This document shows positions 54,688-63,688 of a stretch of 64,000 nucleotides of DNA, piece by piece. Every line of letters starts with the position of its first letter. Position 1 is the first letter of the stretch. Under the pieces are notes generated by a model that made no database searches, was not told the origin of the DNA, and was given only the letters and a program-made list of their open reading frames with translations. The stretch is from Rhodanobacter sp. FDAARGOS 1247. Lineage in GTDB: Bacteria > Pseudomonadota > Gammaproteobacteria > Xanthomonadales > Rhodanobacteraceae. The stretch is taken from positions 2,232,001 to 2,296,000 of the forward strand of contig NZ_CP069535.1 in the NCBI RefSeq assembly GCF_016889805.1. The letters are read 5' to 3'. A program made the translations under genes and the position numbers.

Positions 54688-55932
54688 ATGCTGAATCGGG
54701 ATGCCCTGTTTGCCGCGATCGAGGAACAGATCGCCGCCTGCGCCGAAACGGGCGGGCGTTTCGCCGTGCTGATGCTGCGTGCCCGCGGCTTGCGCCAGAT
54801 CGCGTTGCGCTTCGGTTACGCGCAGGGCGAGCACGCCGGCGAGGTCGCCCATGAACTGATCGTGCGGTCGCTGCGCCCCGCCGACCGGGTCTTCCGCGCC
54901 GGCGACGACAGCTACGCCGTGCTGTTGCCCGACATGCTGAGCCGCAACCACGTGCTGCTGGCCAGCGCGCGACTCAGCCAGGCCTTCGAGCAGCCGCTGC
55001 ACGGCGTGGAATCGCCGTGGCAGTTGCGCGCGGTGATGGGCATCGCGCTCTACCCCGAACACGGGCAGGACGCGGACCTGCTGTGCCGCCGCGCCGCGAT
55101 GGCGCTGGACGAAGCGCAGCGCCGACGCGAGTCCTGCCAGATCTACCAGCCGCACGACACCCAGGTGGAGATTTTCTACGAGGAACTGCGCGACGCCATC
55201 GAGGCAAACCGGCTGCAGGTGTATTTCCAGCCGGTATGCGAACTGCAGGCACGACGCCTAGTGGCCGTCGAATCGCTGGCACGCTGGACCAGCCCCCGCC
55301 ACGGCGCGGTGTCGCCGGCCAGCTTCGTGCCGTTTTCCGAACAGAGCGACCTGATCTCGATGCTGACCCGCTGGAGCATCAACGCCACCCTGCGCCACGC
55401 CGCGCCGCTGTGCGCGAAGGGTGGACTGGACTTTGCCATCAACCTCTCGCCGCAGGCCTTCTCGCGGCCCGGCATGGTCGAGCAGTTCCGGGGCGCACTC
55501 GACATCTGGGGCGTGGCGCCCACCTCGGTGATCGCGGAAGTCACCGAGACCGCGCTGGCCGCGGACCTGGAGTCCAGCGTGCAGGTGCTGCGCCGGCTGC
55601 GTGACATGGGCGTGCGCATCGCCATCGACGATTTCGGCACCGGCTACGCCTCGATCTCCTACCTGCGCCGCTTCCCCGCCACCGAACTGAAGATCGACCA
55701 GTCACTGATCGGCTCCATGCAGGACGATCCGCACACGACCCGACTGGTCAGCGCGATCATCAACATGGCCCACCACCTCGACCTCGCCACGATTGCCGAA
55801 GGCATCGAGAACCAGGCCACCGAGGACCTGCTGGCCGGCATGGGCTGCGATTTTGGCCAGGGCTACCATCTCGGCATGCCGGAAGCGGCAGCCGATTTCG
55901 TGCAGCGCTTCCAGGCCTCGCCCCCGGACTGA
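54688..55932 (+). CDS. GGDEF-EAL protein with degenerate GGDEF, probable c-di-GMP phosphodiesterase
   Basis: About 414 residues. The GGDEF-like N-terminal part reads AGDDS at the active-site position, so it is not a cyclase. The EAL part keeps VESLARW (EAL as ESL), NLSPQAF, EVTETA, IDDFGTGY, LKIDQSLI, AEGIEN and GQGYHLGMP, nearly all catalytic residues. It should hydrolyse c-di-GMP. The start is uncertain: ATG 54688 or a GTG at 54631. It is paired with the HD-GYP gene upstream. Confidence 0.85.
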   Translation: MLNRDALFAAIEEQIAACAETGGRFAVLMLRARGLRQIALRFGYAQGEHAGEVAHELIVRSLRPADRVFRAGDDSYAVLLPDMLSRNHVLLASARLSQAFEQPLHGVESPWQLRAVMGIALYPEHGQDADLLCRRAAMALDEAQRRRESCQIYQPHDTQVEIFYEELRDAIEANRLQVYFQPVCELQARRLVAVESLARWTSPRHGAVSPASFVPFSEQSDLISMLTRWSINATLRHAAPLCAKGGLDFAINLSPQAFSRPGMVEQFRGALDIWGVAPTSVIAEVTETALAADLESSVQVLRRLRDMGVRIAIDDFGTGYASISYLRRFPATELKIDQSLIGSMQDDPHTTRLVSAIINMAHHLDLATIAEGIENQATEDLLAGMGCDFGQGYHLGMPEAAADFVQRFQASPPD

Positions 55933-55947
55933 CAGCGGGCAGCGACC

Positions 55948-56292
55948 TCAGGCCTTCTTCAGGAAGCACACCTTCAGCACCAGTCCCTTGATCTTGTCCG
56001 AGCTGCCTTCGATGTGCTCGTCGTCGCCATCGACCAGACGGATGTTGCGGATCACCGTGCCCTGCTTCAGCGGGATCGATGAACCCTTCACCTTGAGATC
56101 CTTGATCACCGTCACGGTGTCGCCGCTGTTGAGCACGTTGCCGTTGACGTCGCGCACCACCAGCGCATCGCCACCCTCCCCGTTACCCGACGCGATCGGC
56201 CACTCGTGGCCGCAATCGGCACAGATGTAGTTGTCGCCGTCGGGATAGGTGTTCTCCATCGCGCAGGACGGACAGGCGGGAATATCGGACAC
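55948..56292 (-). CDS. yjdM: zinc-ribbon protein YjdM/PhnA
   Basis: 114 residues with a GTG start. The N-terminal zinc ribbon has CPSC and CADC pairs, followed by the PhnA domain (VVRDVNGNVLNSGDTV, IKDLKVKGSS, KGLVLKVCFLKK). Despite the PhnA name, the protein is not shown to act in phosphonate use. It is convergent with the GGDEF-EAL gene. Confidence 0.92.
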   Translation of the reverse strand: MSDIPACPSCAMENTYPDGDNYICADCGHEWPIASGNGEGGDALVVRDVNGNVLNSGDTVTVIKDLKVKGSSIPLKQGTVIRNIRLVDGDDEHIEGSSDKIKGLVLKVCFLKKA

Positions 56293-56407
56293 GGAACGCC
56301 CCTGAATCAGGTAATCGGGCCGCGATTATAGAGGCATCGGGCGAGCCTTCACGCTGTCGACATGGACAAGGCGCTAAATCTTGCGCCAACACCCGCGGAG
56401 AAACATC

Positions 56408-56773
56408 ATGACTTCCCACCAGGTTCTCGCCACTGTTGCCGTGAGCGATTTCGCTGCATCCAGCGCCTGGTATGCCCGCCTGTTCGGACGGGGCCCGGAC
56501 GACACACCCAATGCATCCTGCGCCGAGTGGCAGATCGCCAGGCGCACGCGCATCCAGCTGCTGTCGAGGAACGAGCTGACCGAAGCGCCCTGCCACGCCG
56601 GCGCAACGTCGGTCGGCATCATGGTCGAGGACCTGGACGAAATCCTGCATGACCTGCAGGATCGCCACATCGACGTGCCCGCCCCGCAACTGGCCACGCA
56701 CTTCGTGCGTTTCGCGCCGGTGTGCGATCCGGACGGCAACATGGTCACCTTCGTCGAATCGGCGACGTCCTGA
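56408..56773 (+). CDS. VOC (glyoxalase/bleomycin-resistance) family protein
   Basis: 121 residues forming the two beta-alpha-beta repeats of the VOC fold (VLATVAVSDFAASSAWYARLFG; FVRFAPVCDPDGNMVTFVE). GGAGAAAC precedes the ATG. Such proteins bind metal and small ligands; the substrate is unknown. A strong hairpin (56775-56809) follows. Confidence 0.82.
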   Translation: MTSHQVLATVAVSDFAASSAWYARLFGRGPDDTPNASCAEWQIARRTRIQLLSRNELTEAPCHAGATSVGIMVEDLDEILHDLQDRHIDVPAPQLATHFVRFAPVCDPDGNMVTFVESATS

Positions 56774-56774
56774 A

Positions 56775-56809
56775 AGCTGGCGGACCGGCATCCGGCCGGT
56801 CCGCCAGCT
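56775..56809. terminator. long hairpin between VOC and chitinase genes
   Basis: A perfect 15-bp stem, AGCTGGCGGACCGGC (56775-56789) with its complement (56795-56809), around ATCCG between two convergent genes. There is no T tract. Confidence 0.55.
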
Positions 56810-56816
56810 CCTGTGG

Positions 56817-58358
56817 CTACTTGCCCAGGTCCTGCAGGAACCGCTTGCTGTACTGCAGCGGCGTGGTGCCGTTCACCGAATTGCAGATCGGCGATGCCGT
56901 GCCACCACCGCCCGCGCACGGCGTGTCGCGATCCAGCGACCAGAAGTGCACGCCGGCCATGCCCTGGTTCACCGCGTAATTGACCACGGTGTCCACGTCG
57001 GAAATCCGGAACACTTCGCTGCTGACGTCATTCACGCCGATCATCGGGGTCAGCTCGATGCGACTGGCGGGAATGCCGTAGGTGTGCTGCAGGTTCAGCG
57101 CCGCCTGGATCGCCGACTGGCCCATGTCGCACTGCCCGTTCGACACCACGCACACGCCGGGGCTCGCCGAACCGAAGTCCATCACCATCAGGTTGATCGT
57201 GTAGTTCGGCAGGTTGGCCGCCTTCACCGCGCGCACCACCATGTCGCCGACGCCGTTCAACCCGCCGTAGCTGCCGTCCGATGCAGCCAGCGTGGCCAGC
57301 GTGAACGAGAAGCGCAGGCTCGGATACAAGGTGTGCGCGTACGCGGCGTTGGCGATCAGGTTGTTGATCTGCGCCTGTGACTGGGCGCCTTCGATATCGA
57401 AGTCCAGGCCAACCATGTACGGCGAGGCGTAGCGAGAAAGGAACTGCGCCATGCCTGCCGCCGAACCGCAGGTGAAGCTGCCCGCCTGGCCGCCGGTGGA
57501 AACCACATAGCTGATGCCCGCGTCGACCAGCGGCTGGATGTTGGCGCTGGCGAAGCTCGCCGCCGGGATGCCGCCCCAGCTTTCGCTGCCGCATTCGCCG
57601 GAAGCGAACGCGAGGGTGACCGCACCCAGATTCGGCAACGCGGTGGACACCAGGCTGCCGCTGCCCACCAGCGGAATCGCCGTGCCGGTGACCGCGGTGC
57701 GCATCACGTTGGTATTCCAGTTGAGGTTGATGGTGACGTCCTTGTACGGACTGAACAAAAAGCCCTCGGCGGGCGGGTTCGGCGTGCCCGGATCGCCAGG
57801 GTCCCCCGGATCACCGGGATCGCCCGGGTCCGTGGTGCCATCGCAACTGCCCTGGGCAGTCCACGGCTGGCCGGTACCGGTCGGTCCGCTGTGCGTGGCC
57901 GGGTCATCGCCCTGGGTCCACCAGTTGGCCTTGTAGTTCACCCCGTTCTCGCTGGCCAGGCTGCCGCCGCCATAAGCGGTCGCCGCATTCCATGCCGCGT
58001 CGCAACCACCCGACGCGGGCGGGTCGGTGGGCGGCGGATCGGTCGGCGGAGTGCTGCCGCCGCAACTGCCCTGCGAGGTCCATGGCTGACCCGAACCGCC
58101 GGGCCCGCTGCTGGTCGCCGGGTCGTTGCCCTGGGTCCACCAGTTGGCCAGGTAGTTGTTGCCGTTCTCGCTGACCACGCTGCCGCCGCCATAGGCGGTC
58201 GCCGCATTCCACGCCGCGGCACAGGCGGGCGCGGATTGCGCGTGTGTCGCCCGCAGCGGCACTGCCGCCAGCAGGGCCACCGAAAAGCACGTGCCCATGG
58301 CACTGCCCAATGCACTCAAAGCCAAGCCGGACCACACAGCCGATCGTTTCGCAAACAT
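56817..58358 (-). CDS. GH18 chitinase with two chitin-binding (CBM5/12) domains
   Basis: 513 residues. A signal peptide (to about 40) is followed by two copies of a CBM5/12-like module (AAAWNAATAYGGGSV, NNYLANWWTQG and again AAWNAATAYGGGSL, NYKANWWTQG), joined by Pro/Thr/Asp linkers; one linker is a DPG repeat. The GH18 barrel has the catalytic motif GLDFDIEG, matching DxxDxDxE. The enzyme should be secreted and hydrolyse chitin. Its promoter overlaps a LacI-type operator. Confidence 0.92.
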   Translation of the reverse strand: MFAKRSAVWSGLALSALGSAMGTCFSVALLAAVPLRATHAQSAPACAAAWNAATAYGGGSVVSENGNNYLANWWTQGNDPATSSGPGGSGQPWTSQGSCGGSTPPTDPPPTDPPASGGCDAAWNAATAYGGGSLASENGVNYKANWWTQGDDPATHSGPTGTGQPWTAQGSCDGTTDPGDPGDPGDPGDPGTPNPPAEGFLFSPYKDVTINLNWNTNVMRTAVTGTAIPLVGSGSLVSTALPNLGAVTLAFASGECGSESWGGIPAASFASANIQPLVDAGISYVVSTGGQAGSFTCGSAAGMAQFLSRYASPYMVGLDFDIEGAQSQAQINNLIANAAYAHTLYPSLRFSFTLATLAASDGSYGGLNGVGDMVVRAVKAANLPNYTINLMVMDFGSASPGVCVVSNGQCDMGQSAIQAALNLQHTYGIPASRIELTPMIGVNDVSSEVFRISDVDTVVNYAVNQGMAGVHFWSLDRDTPCAGGGGTASPICNSVNGTTPLQYSKRFLQDLGK

Positions 58359-58499
58359 GAGATGTCTCCTGTCGGGACTACATCGCTACGGGTGGGTTGT
58401 CAGGACAGGCCTGGCGACGCTCCGGTCAGCCATGGGCGGGGGAACCCGGTGTCCTGCTGCCTCCTTGCTCGCTACCGCTTCTTATGGACGTGCTGTCCC

Positions 58500-58528
58500 G
58501 TCATAGACTCGAATGACAACGTTGTCTA
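58500..58528 (-). promoter_or_regulatory. chitinase promoter
   Basis: On the minus strand a -35 TAGACA (58523-58528) and a -10 TATGAC (58500-58505) are 17 bp apart. The operator palindrome covers the -35 and spacer, which suits repression. Confidence 0.55.
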
Positions 58529-58529
58529 T
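58512..58529. promoter_or_regulatory. LacI-family (NagR-like) operator O1
   Basis: AATGACAACGTTGTCTAT contains the perfect palindrome GACAACGTTGTC. It closely matches the NagR box of chitin/GlcNAc regulons in gammaproteobacteria (AATGACARCGYTGTCATT, from memory). Confidence 0.65.
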
Positions 58530-58648
58530 CAGACTTTTTCCAAACTGTGACGGGGAACCGCCCGCAGTGATCCGGCCTTGGCCCCAGCCATCATCAGGCC
58601 GTGAGCTTGCCTCACGTCGCGAGGAGGTGATGAAACCTCATGTGGATT

Positions 58649-58660
58649 GACAACGTTGTC
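58649..58660. promoter_or_regulatory. LacI-family operator O2
   Basis: A second copy of GACAACGTTGTC, centred 134 bp from O1, without a clear promoter of its own. Spacing near 13 helical turns would allow looping with O1. Confidence 0.5.
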
Positions 58661-58835
58661 CACCAAGCGCCGAGGAATCATGAAACGCCCTCGCCGACGT
58701 CGGGACTGCTTAGCGGCAGCGGCCTCCGGCGCGATCGCACGTCGGCACCACCTCACCGATCGCTGCAAGGCCGAGTCCGGGTGCTGCGCCATGACTGCGG
58801 GACATCCGGCAACACGCCATGGCACGGCGACTGCG

Positions 58836-59834
58836 ATGCGAAGCCGGTCGGAACTTGCAGTACCATGCGCGCCACTCTTCGCTTCCTGCGGCACGCTCCT
58901 GGAAACGACACCCACCCCGTCATCCCCCGTCACGGCGCTGCCATTGCGCGCCGTCATGCTGATGCTGGGCAGCGCCAGCCTGTTTGCGCTGATGGCGGTC
59001 TGCATCCGCCTGGCCTCGGCCCAGCTGCATCCGTTCCAGATCACCTTCTTCCGCAGCGGCTTCGGCGCCCTGTTCGCGCTGCCCCTGCTGCACGGCCACG
59101 GCTGGCAGCTGCTGCGCACCCCGCGACTGGGTTTCTACATCGTGCGCTGCGTGCTGGGCATGGGCGGGATGCTGGCCGGGTTCTGGGCGATCGTGAACCT
59201 GCCGCTGGCCGAGGCCGTGGCGCTGTCCTATTCGTCACCGCTGTTCGTCACCATCGGCGCCGTGCTGTTTCTGGGCGAAGTGGTGCGCATGCGGCGCTGG
59301 AGCGCGGTGGTCGCCGGCTTCATCGGCGTGCTGGTGATCGTGCGGCCGGGCAGCGATGCGTTCACCAGCGGCAGCCTGGTCGCCCTGCTGGCGGCCGCGC
59401 TGACCGGCGCGGTGACGATCAGCATCAAGTCGCTGACCGGCAGCGAACCGGCCGACCGCATCGTGCTGCTGACCACCCTGCTGTGGATTCCGCTGTCGCT
59501 GCCCGCCGCGCTGTCGGTATGGCAATGGCCGCACGCGGGGATCTGGCCATGGCTGGTGCTGTCCGGCGCGCTGGGCACCGGCGGCCACTTCTGCTGGACG
59601 CGTGCGCTGCGCCTGGCCGACGCGTCGCTGCTGGCTCCGTTCAGTTACCTGCAGTTGTTGATCGTGGCGGTGCTGGCCTGGTGGATCTTCGGCGAGGCGG
59701 TGGATCGCTACACCGCGGCAGGCGCCGCCATCATCATCGCGGCCAGTCTGTACATTGCCTGGCGCGAACATCGCCTGGCGCGCGAACGGCGCCAGCAGGT
59801 GGCACCGGTGACGAGCGCCGAGCCGTCGATCTGA
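58836..59834 (+). CDS. EamA/DMT-family transporter
   Basis: About 332 residues from ATG 58836, with ten membrane helices in two EamA repeats. TM1 is LMLGSASLFALMAVCIRLAS; SGALGTGGHFCWTRALRLADAS and PFSYLQLLIVAVLAWWIFGEAVD are typical of the second repeat. The start is uncertain: ATG 58956 gives a 292-residue protein of usual length, while an ATG at 58680 with GAGGAAT in front would add a non-conserved Arg-rich leader. The substrate is unknown. Confidence 0.78.
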   Translation: MRSRSELAVPCAPLFASCGTLLETTPTPSSPVTALPLRAVMLMLGSASLFALMAVCIRLASAQLHPFQITFFRSGFGALFALPLLHGHGWQLLRTPRLGFYIVRCVLGMGGMLAGFWAIVNLPLAEAVALSYSSPLFVTIGAVLFLGEVVRMRRWSAVVAGFIGVLVIVRPGSDAFTSGSLVALLAAALTGAVTISIKSLTGSEPADRIVLLTTLLWIPLSLPAALSVWQWPHAGIWPWLVLSGALGTGGHFCWTRALRLADASLLAPFSYLQLLIVAVLAWWIFGEAVDRYTAAGAAIIIAASLYIAWREHRLARERRQQVAPVTSAEPSI

Positions 59835-59848
59835 CCGGGGCCGCGCGG

Positions 59849-60505
59849 TCAGTAGGCGTCAGGCAACTCGGGTAGGTCCGGCATGTTGGCCAGCTCGTCC
59901 AGCAGATTGATCGACGGCTGTCCCGACGCCTCGGCCAGCGGCCAGCGCCCCACCACCTCGAAGCGTGATTCGCCGAAGAAGCTGCGGATCAGCACGAACT
60001 CGCAGGCGCGCCACTGGATCGGCACCACCGATTCCTCGATCGCCTCGATGGCGGCGCCATGCAGCAGGCTGACATGCGGCAGGAAGCTGGACACCCCGCT
60101 GACCTGCAGGCCCGCGCGGGCCTGCCCCGCCGCAATCGCCTTGCGCAGGCCCAGCGCCGCCTCGGCGGTGGCGCTGTCCGCGCACAGCACGAACGGAAAC
60201 TGGCCGTCGCGGGCGGTGAACCGCATCGCCGCGTCTAAGGTGGCCAGGAACCCTTGCTCGTGCACTTCGTCGCCGGCGGCAAGCAGGGCCTGCTCCAGCG
60301 GTTGCCGCAGTCGCTCGGGCTTGCCCATCGGGCACAGGGTCAGGTGCAGGCTGTCGACGCCCACCGGCGTGCCGCCCATGCGGTGGGTCTTGCGAAAACG
60401 CTCGCCCACGCCAGCCATCGCGGTTCGCGCGCACTCGTCCGGCAGCAGGGCAAAAAAATAGTTGATGCCAGCTGCAAGTCCGCAAGGATTCGACGGATTG
60501 GAAAT
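59849..60505 (-). CDS. 2'-5' RNA ligase/LigT-family phosphoesterase, probable ATT start
   Basis: 218 residues if started at ATT 60505. The two catalytic motifs are LHLTLCPM and PHVSLLHG. The N-terminal strand NYFFALLPDECARTA aligns with HRLFLALLPDAATRT of the thpR product at 45 kb, yet no ATG, GTG, TTG or CTG occurs between the upstream in-frame stop and this strand; the first ATG (60418) would remove it. AGGGGGA lies about 8 nt before the ATT, so a rare ATT (or ATC) start is proposed. Translation is uninterrupted through the A7 tract at 60452-60458. Confidence 0.65.
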   Translation of the reverse strand: MSNPSNPCGLAAGINYFFALLPDECARTAMAGVGERFRKTHRMGGTPVGVDSLHLTLCPMGKPERLRQPLEQALLAAGDEVHEQGFLATLDAAMRFTARDGQFPFVLCADSATAEAALGLRKAIAAGQARAGLQVSGVSSFLPHVSLLHGAAIEAIEESVVPIQWRACEFVLIRSFFGESRFEVVGRWPLAEASGQPSINLLDELANMPDLPELPDAY

Positions 60506-60687
60506 GATGGTGTCCCCCTGGTCACGCCGGCAGCGCTTCGAACGCTGTCGCCAAGCTTACCCAAACTGGCGGCTGCAATCAGGTCGACCCGTCGTCAGTC
60601 CGGCAACCTGCGGAGCTTGCCCCGCGCCGGGCAGTCGCACAAGCGTCTTCCGTCGCGATGGCCCGTAGCCCGCCACCACCCAGGCAG

Positions 60688-60954
60688 CTAGCGCAACTGG
60701 CTGTCCTTGCTGCCCCGGCGATTGTACGGGCCGCTGCTGCGCTGTTCCGCGTCCTGCGCCTGCTGGCAGGTCACGCACAGGCGCACGCCGGGCACGGCCT
60801 GGCGCCGCGCTTCGGGAATCGGCGCCTCGCACTCCTCGCAGTGACTCAGCCCCGGGCCTCGCCGCAGCTGCTGGCGCGCCCGTTCCACCGCGTCGCTGAC
60901 GGTGGCGTCGATCTGATCCTGCACGGCGCCGTCGCCGGCCCAACCGGTTGCCAT
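60688..60954 (-). CDS. TraR/DksA-type zinc-finger protein
   Basis: 88 residues. A short helical N-terminus is followed by a C4 zinc finger, CEECEAPIPEARRQAVPGVR then LCVTCQ. The size matches YbiI/TraR-like proteins rather than DksA (about 150). Such proteins can bind RNA polymerase at the secondary channel, though this is not shown for all members. It has ATG at 60954 and lies 39 bp downstream of the TPR lipoprotein gene. Confidence 0.85.
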   Translation of the reverse strand: MATGWAGDGAVQDQIDATVSDAVERARQQLRRGPGLSHCEECEAPIPEARRQAVPGVRLCVTCQQAQDAEQRSSGPYNRRGSKDSQLR

Positions 60955-60993
60955 GGCTTGCCTCCGCGAGACTTCAGGGCGGGCACCGGCAGC

Positions 60994-61758
60994 TCAGTGC
61001 GCCTTCGCCCGCAAACCCTGGATATATCCCAGTTCCCCCAATGACTTGGGTTCGCCGGGGACCAGTTTCAAGCAGCCCTGGTAGGCCTTGGTCGCCTCGT
61101 CGAGGCGGTGCAGCTCGACCAGGGCATAACCCTGGCCACGCAGCGCCACGCACTTCAGCTCGGTGGTCGCTTCCGGGGTGGTGCCGCTGATCTCCGCAGT
61201 CCCCTCGGCTTCCTGATACAGGGCCAGCATCCGGTTCCAGTCCCCGCTGCGCTGATAGGTGAACGCCAGCTCGTTCTTGTACTGGCTGTCCATCGGCGAC
61301 AGGGCTAGCGCCTTTTCCAGCTCGGCCCGCGCATCCGCGTAGCGGGCCATTTCACTGTACGCATAGCCACGCGCCCAGTAGGCCAGCGCCCAGGCCGAAC
61401 TGATCACCTCTACGGGTACATCCGCCTTGCCATTGACCGTCTTGCTGCCGAGGGTGGCGTAGATCAGCGCATCGCCCAGGCCGCGGGCGCAGAACACCAT
61501 GCCCGCCCTGCCCTTGTAGAGCGCCTCGTACTTGTCGATCACCTCGTTCAGGGGGCCATCGATGGCCAGCTGGATGCGGCCAGCCTGGATCATCTCCAGG
61601 GCGCCCAGCACCTTCTTCATGTCCGCATCGGCCCCCGGCTTGCCCGCGGCATCGACGTTCAAGGTGATGGTGCTGGCCGGCTTGACCGCGGCGTGCGGCG
61701 CGCAGCCGGCCAGCATGGAAGCCGCGACCAGCGCGGCGAAGATGACGAAACGTTGCAT
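60994..61758 (-). CDS. TPR-containing lipoprotein
   Basis: 254 residues. The lipoprotein signal ends MLAGC (lipobox LAGC), and GGGGAAG precedes the ATG. The mature protein has TPR repeats, visible as AWALAYWARGYAYSEMARYADARAELEKAL split over about residues 130-160 and AYQGCLKLVPGEPKSLGELG at the end. It is likely tethered to a membrane and serves as a protein-binding scaffold. No partner can be inferred from neighbours. Confidence 0.78.
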   Translation of the reverse strand: MQRFVIFAALVAASMLAGCAPHAAVKPASTITLNVDAAGKPGADADMKKVLGALEMIQAGRIQLAIDGPLNEVIDKYEALYKGRAGMVFCARGLGDALIYATLGSKTVNGKADVPVEVISSAWALAYWARGYAYSEMARYADARAELEKALALSPMDSQYKNELAFTYQRSGDWNRMLALYQEAEGTAEISGTTPEATTELKCVALRGQGYALVELHRLDEATKAYQGCLKLVPGEPKSLGELGYIQGLRAKAH

Positions 61759-61889
61759 GGACTTCCCCTGTTCAGATGCACGGCCAGCATAACCCGTCGG
61801 CTTGCGTGATCGGCCTGCGGCGATTGGCGTCATGGTCAGGCGCGCCACAGGTGCCAGAATGCCGCTTCAGCCCCAGCCCGGAGAACGCC

Positions 61890-63650
61890 GTGAACACGCC
61901 CTTGCCCGCCACCCCCGCCTTGCGCAGCGAGCACAGCGTCGCCAAGCAGCTGTTCCTGGGCAACATCCTCGAAGAGAACCTGTTCCCGTATCCGGAAATC
62001 CGCGCCCGCGACCGGGAAATGCTGGGCGCGATGACCGACGCGATCGACCAGTTCCTCGCCGACAAGACCGCCGAGCTGAAACAGTACGACCGCGACGCCG
62101 AGCAGCCGGCCGAATTCATCCAGGCGCTGCGCGAGATGGGCCTGTTCGGCCTGATCATTCCCGAGGAGTTCGGCGGGCTGGAACTTTCCAACGGCGCCTA
62201 TGCCCGGGTGCTGGGCCAGACCTCCAGCCACGACAGTTCGGTCTCGCTGACCATCGGCGCGCACAGCTCGATCGGCATGAAGGGTCTGCTGCTGTTCGGC
62301 AGCGACGAACAGAAGCAGCGCTACCTGCCGAAGCTGGCCACCGGCGAGATGATCGCCGCGTTCTGCCTCACCGAATCCGGCGCCGGTTCCGACGCCGCCT
62401 CGATCCGCACCAGGGCCGTGCGCAACGACGACGGCAGCTGGACGCTCTCGGGCGAGAAGATCTGGATCACCAACGGCGGCATCGCGGACTTCTATACCGT
62501 GTTCGCCCGCACCGACACGCCCGAGGGCAGGATCACCGCCTTCATCGTGGAAGCGGCATGGCCCGGCGTCAGCCACGGTCCGCACGAGGACAAGATGGGC
62601 ATCCGCGCATCAAGCACCACCACGGTGGCGTTCGCCGACGTGCAGGTGCCGGCGCAGAACGTGCTGGGCCCGGTCGGCAAGGGCTTCAAGGTGGCGATGA
62701 GCATTCTCAACTCGGGCCGCACCGGCCTGGGCGGCGGCGCGGTGGGCGGCATGCGCTCGCTGATCCGCCTGGCATGCGCCCAGGCCAAGGAACGCAAGCA
62801 GTTCGGCCAGCCGATCGCCGAGTTCGGCCTGGTGCGCGAGAAGATCGCCCAGATGACGATGGACTGCTTCGCCGCCGAAAGCGCGGTGTGGATGGTGGCG
62901 CACCTGATCGACGCCGGCGGCAGCGACTATTCGGTCGAGGCGGCGATGAGCAAGGTGTTCGCCAGCGAAGCGGTGCAGCGCGCGTCCTACGAAGCGCTGC
63001 AGATCGCCGCCGGCAACGGCTTCATGCGCGAGTTCCCGTACGAGCAGATCACCCGCGACACGCGCATCCTGTCGATCTTCGAAGGCACCAACGAGATCCT
63101 GCACCTGTACATCGCACTGTCCGGGCTGAAGGACGTGGGCACCGGGCTGAGCGAGCTGAAATCCGCCGTGGGCGAGATCTTCAACGACCCGATCAAGGGC
63201 TTCGGCGTGCTCGGCAGCTACACCGGCCGGCGCATGCGTGAAGCCACCGGCTACGGCATCGATCGCATCGCCCACGAACTGTCGCCGCGGTTGCGCAAGG
63301 TCGCGGCGACCTACGAGAAGTACACGGTCGAGCTGTCCAAATCGTCGGACCAGTTGCTGCGTCGCCATGGCAAGAAGGCCACCGACATGCAGCACGCGCA
63401 GAAACGCCTGGCCGACATCGCGATCGACCTGTTCGTGGGCCTGTGCGTGCTGTCGCGTGCCGACAGCCTGGAAAAGAAATCGCACCCCGCCGCGGCGCAG
63501 GCCGTCAGCATCGCCGAGATGTTCGCCAGGCAGGCGCGCCGGCGGATGGCGCGCAACGTGCGCGGGCTGGAGCGCAACGAGGACGCCGCCGTAGAGCAAC
63601 TGGCCGGCGCCGTGCTGGCCAACGATGGCTACATGTGGGACGTGATCTGA
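61890..63650 (+). CDS. acyl-CoA dehydrogenase (long-chain type)
   Basis: 586 residues from a GTG preceded by [26 protein letters not shown] and [17 protein letters not shown] are the FAD/substrate blocks; the catalytic glutamate is in [12 protein letters not shown]. About 170 C-terminal residues extend beyond the usual short-chain enzymes, as in VLCAD-like proteins. It catalyses the first step of fatty-acid beta-oxidation with electron transfer flavoprotein as acceptor. No other beta-oxidation gene is in the window. ATG starts upstream in frame would give an atypical leader. Confidence 0.92.
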   Translation: MNTPLPATPALRSEHSVAKQLFLGNILEENLFPYPEIRARDREMLGAMTDAIDQFLADKTAELKQYDRDAEQPAEFIQALREMGLFGLIIPEEFGGLELSNGAYARVLGQTSSHDSSVSLTIGAHSSIGMKGLLLFGSDEQKQRYLPKLATGEMIAAFCLTESGAGSDAASIRTRAVRNDDGSWTLSGEKIWITNGGIADFYTVFARTDTPEGRITAFIVEAAWPGVSHGPHEDKMGIRASSTTTVAFADVQVPAQNVLGPVGKGFKVAMSILNSGRTGLGGGAVGGMRSLIRLACAQAKERKQFGQPIAEFGLVREKIAQMTMDCFAAESAVWMVAHLIDAGGSDYSVEAAMSKVFASEAVQRASYEALQIAAGNGFMREFPYEQITRDTRILSIFEGTNEILHLYIALSGLKDVGTGLSELKSAVGEIFNDPIKGFGVLGSYTGRRMREATGYGIDRIAHELSPRLRKVAATYEKYTVELSKSSDQLLRRHGKKATDMQHAQKRLADIAIDLFVGLCVLSRADSLEKKSHPAAAQAVSIAEMFARQARRRMARNVRGLERNEDAAVEQLAGAVLANDGYMWDVI

Positions 63651-63688
63651 GTGCGCCCGCCAAGCTTGCCTTCCCTGCCGCAGGAACC

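Larger units (their letters stand above)
58359..58835. other. intergenic region between chitinase and EamA genes
   Basis: 477 bp with no supported gene. It contains the chitinase promoter and operator near 58500-58529 and a second identical palindrome at 58649-58660. GAGGAGGTG at 58621-58629 touches a six-codon ORF, spaced too closely for normal translation. Confidence 0.5.

Noticed and set aside
54688..55200. Active diguanylate cyclase in the GGDEF-EAL protein
   Set aside because: The active-site motif is AGDDS, lacking the Gly-Gly and Glu/Phe needed for catalysis.
58680..58835. N-terminal extension of the EamA transporter from ATG 58680
   Set aside because: It has a plausible ribosome-binding site, but the added residues are Arg-rich, non-hydrophobic and not family-like.
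60452..60458. Frameshift in the LigT gene at the A7 tract
   Set aside because: The conserved N-terminal strand reads through the tract in the same frame as the rest; the real problem is the missing standard start codon.
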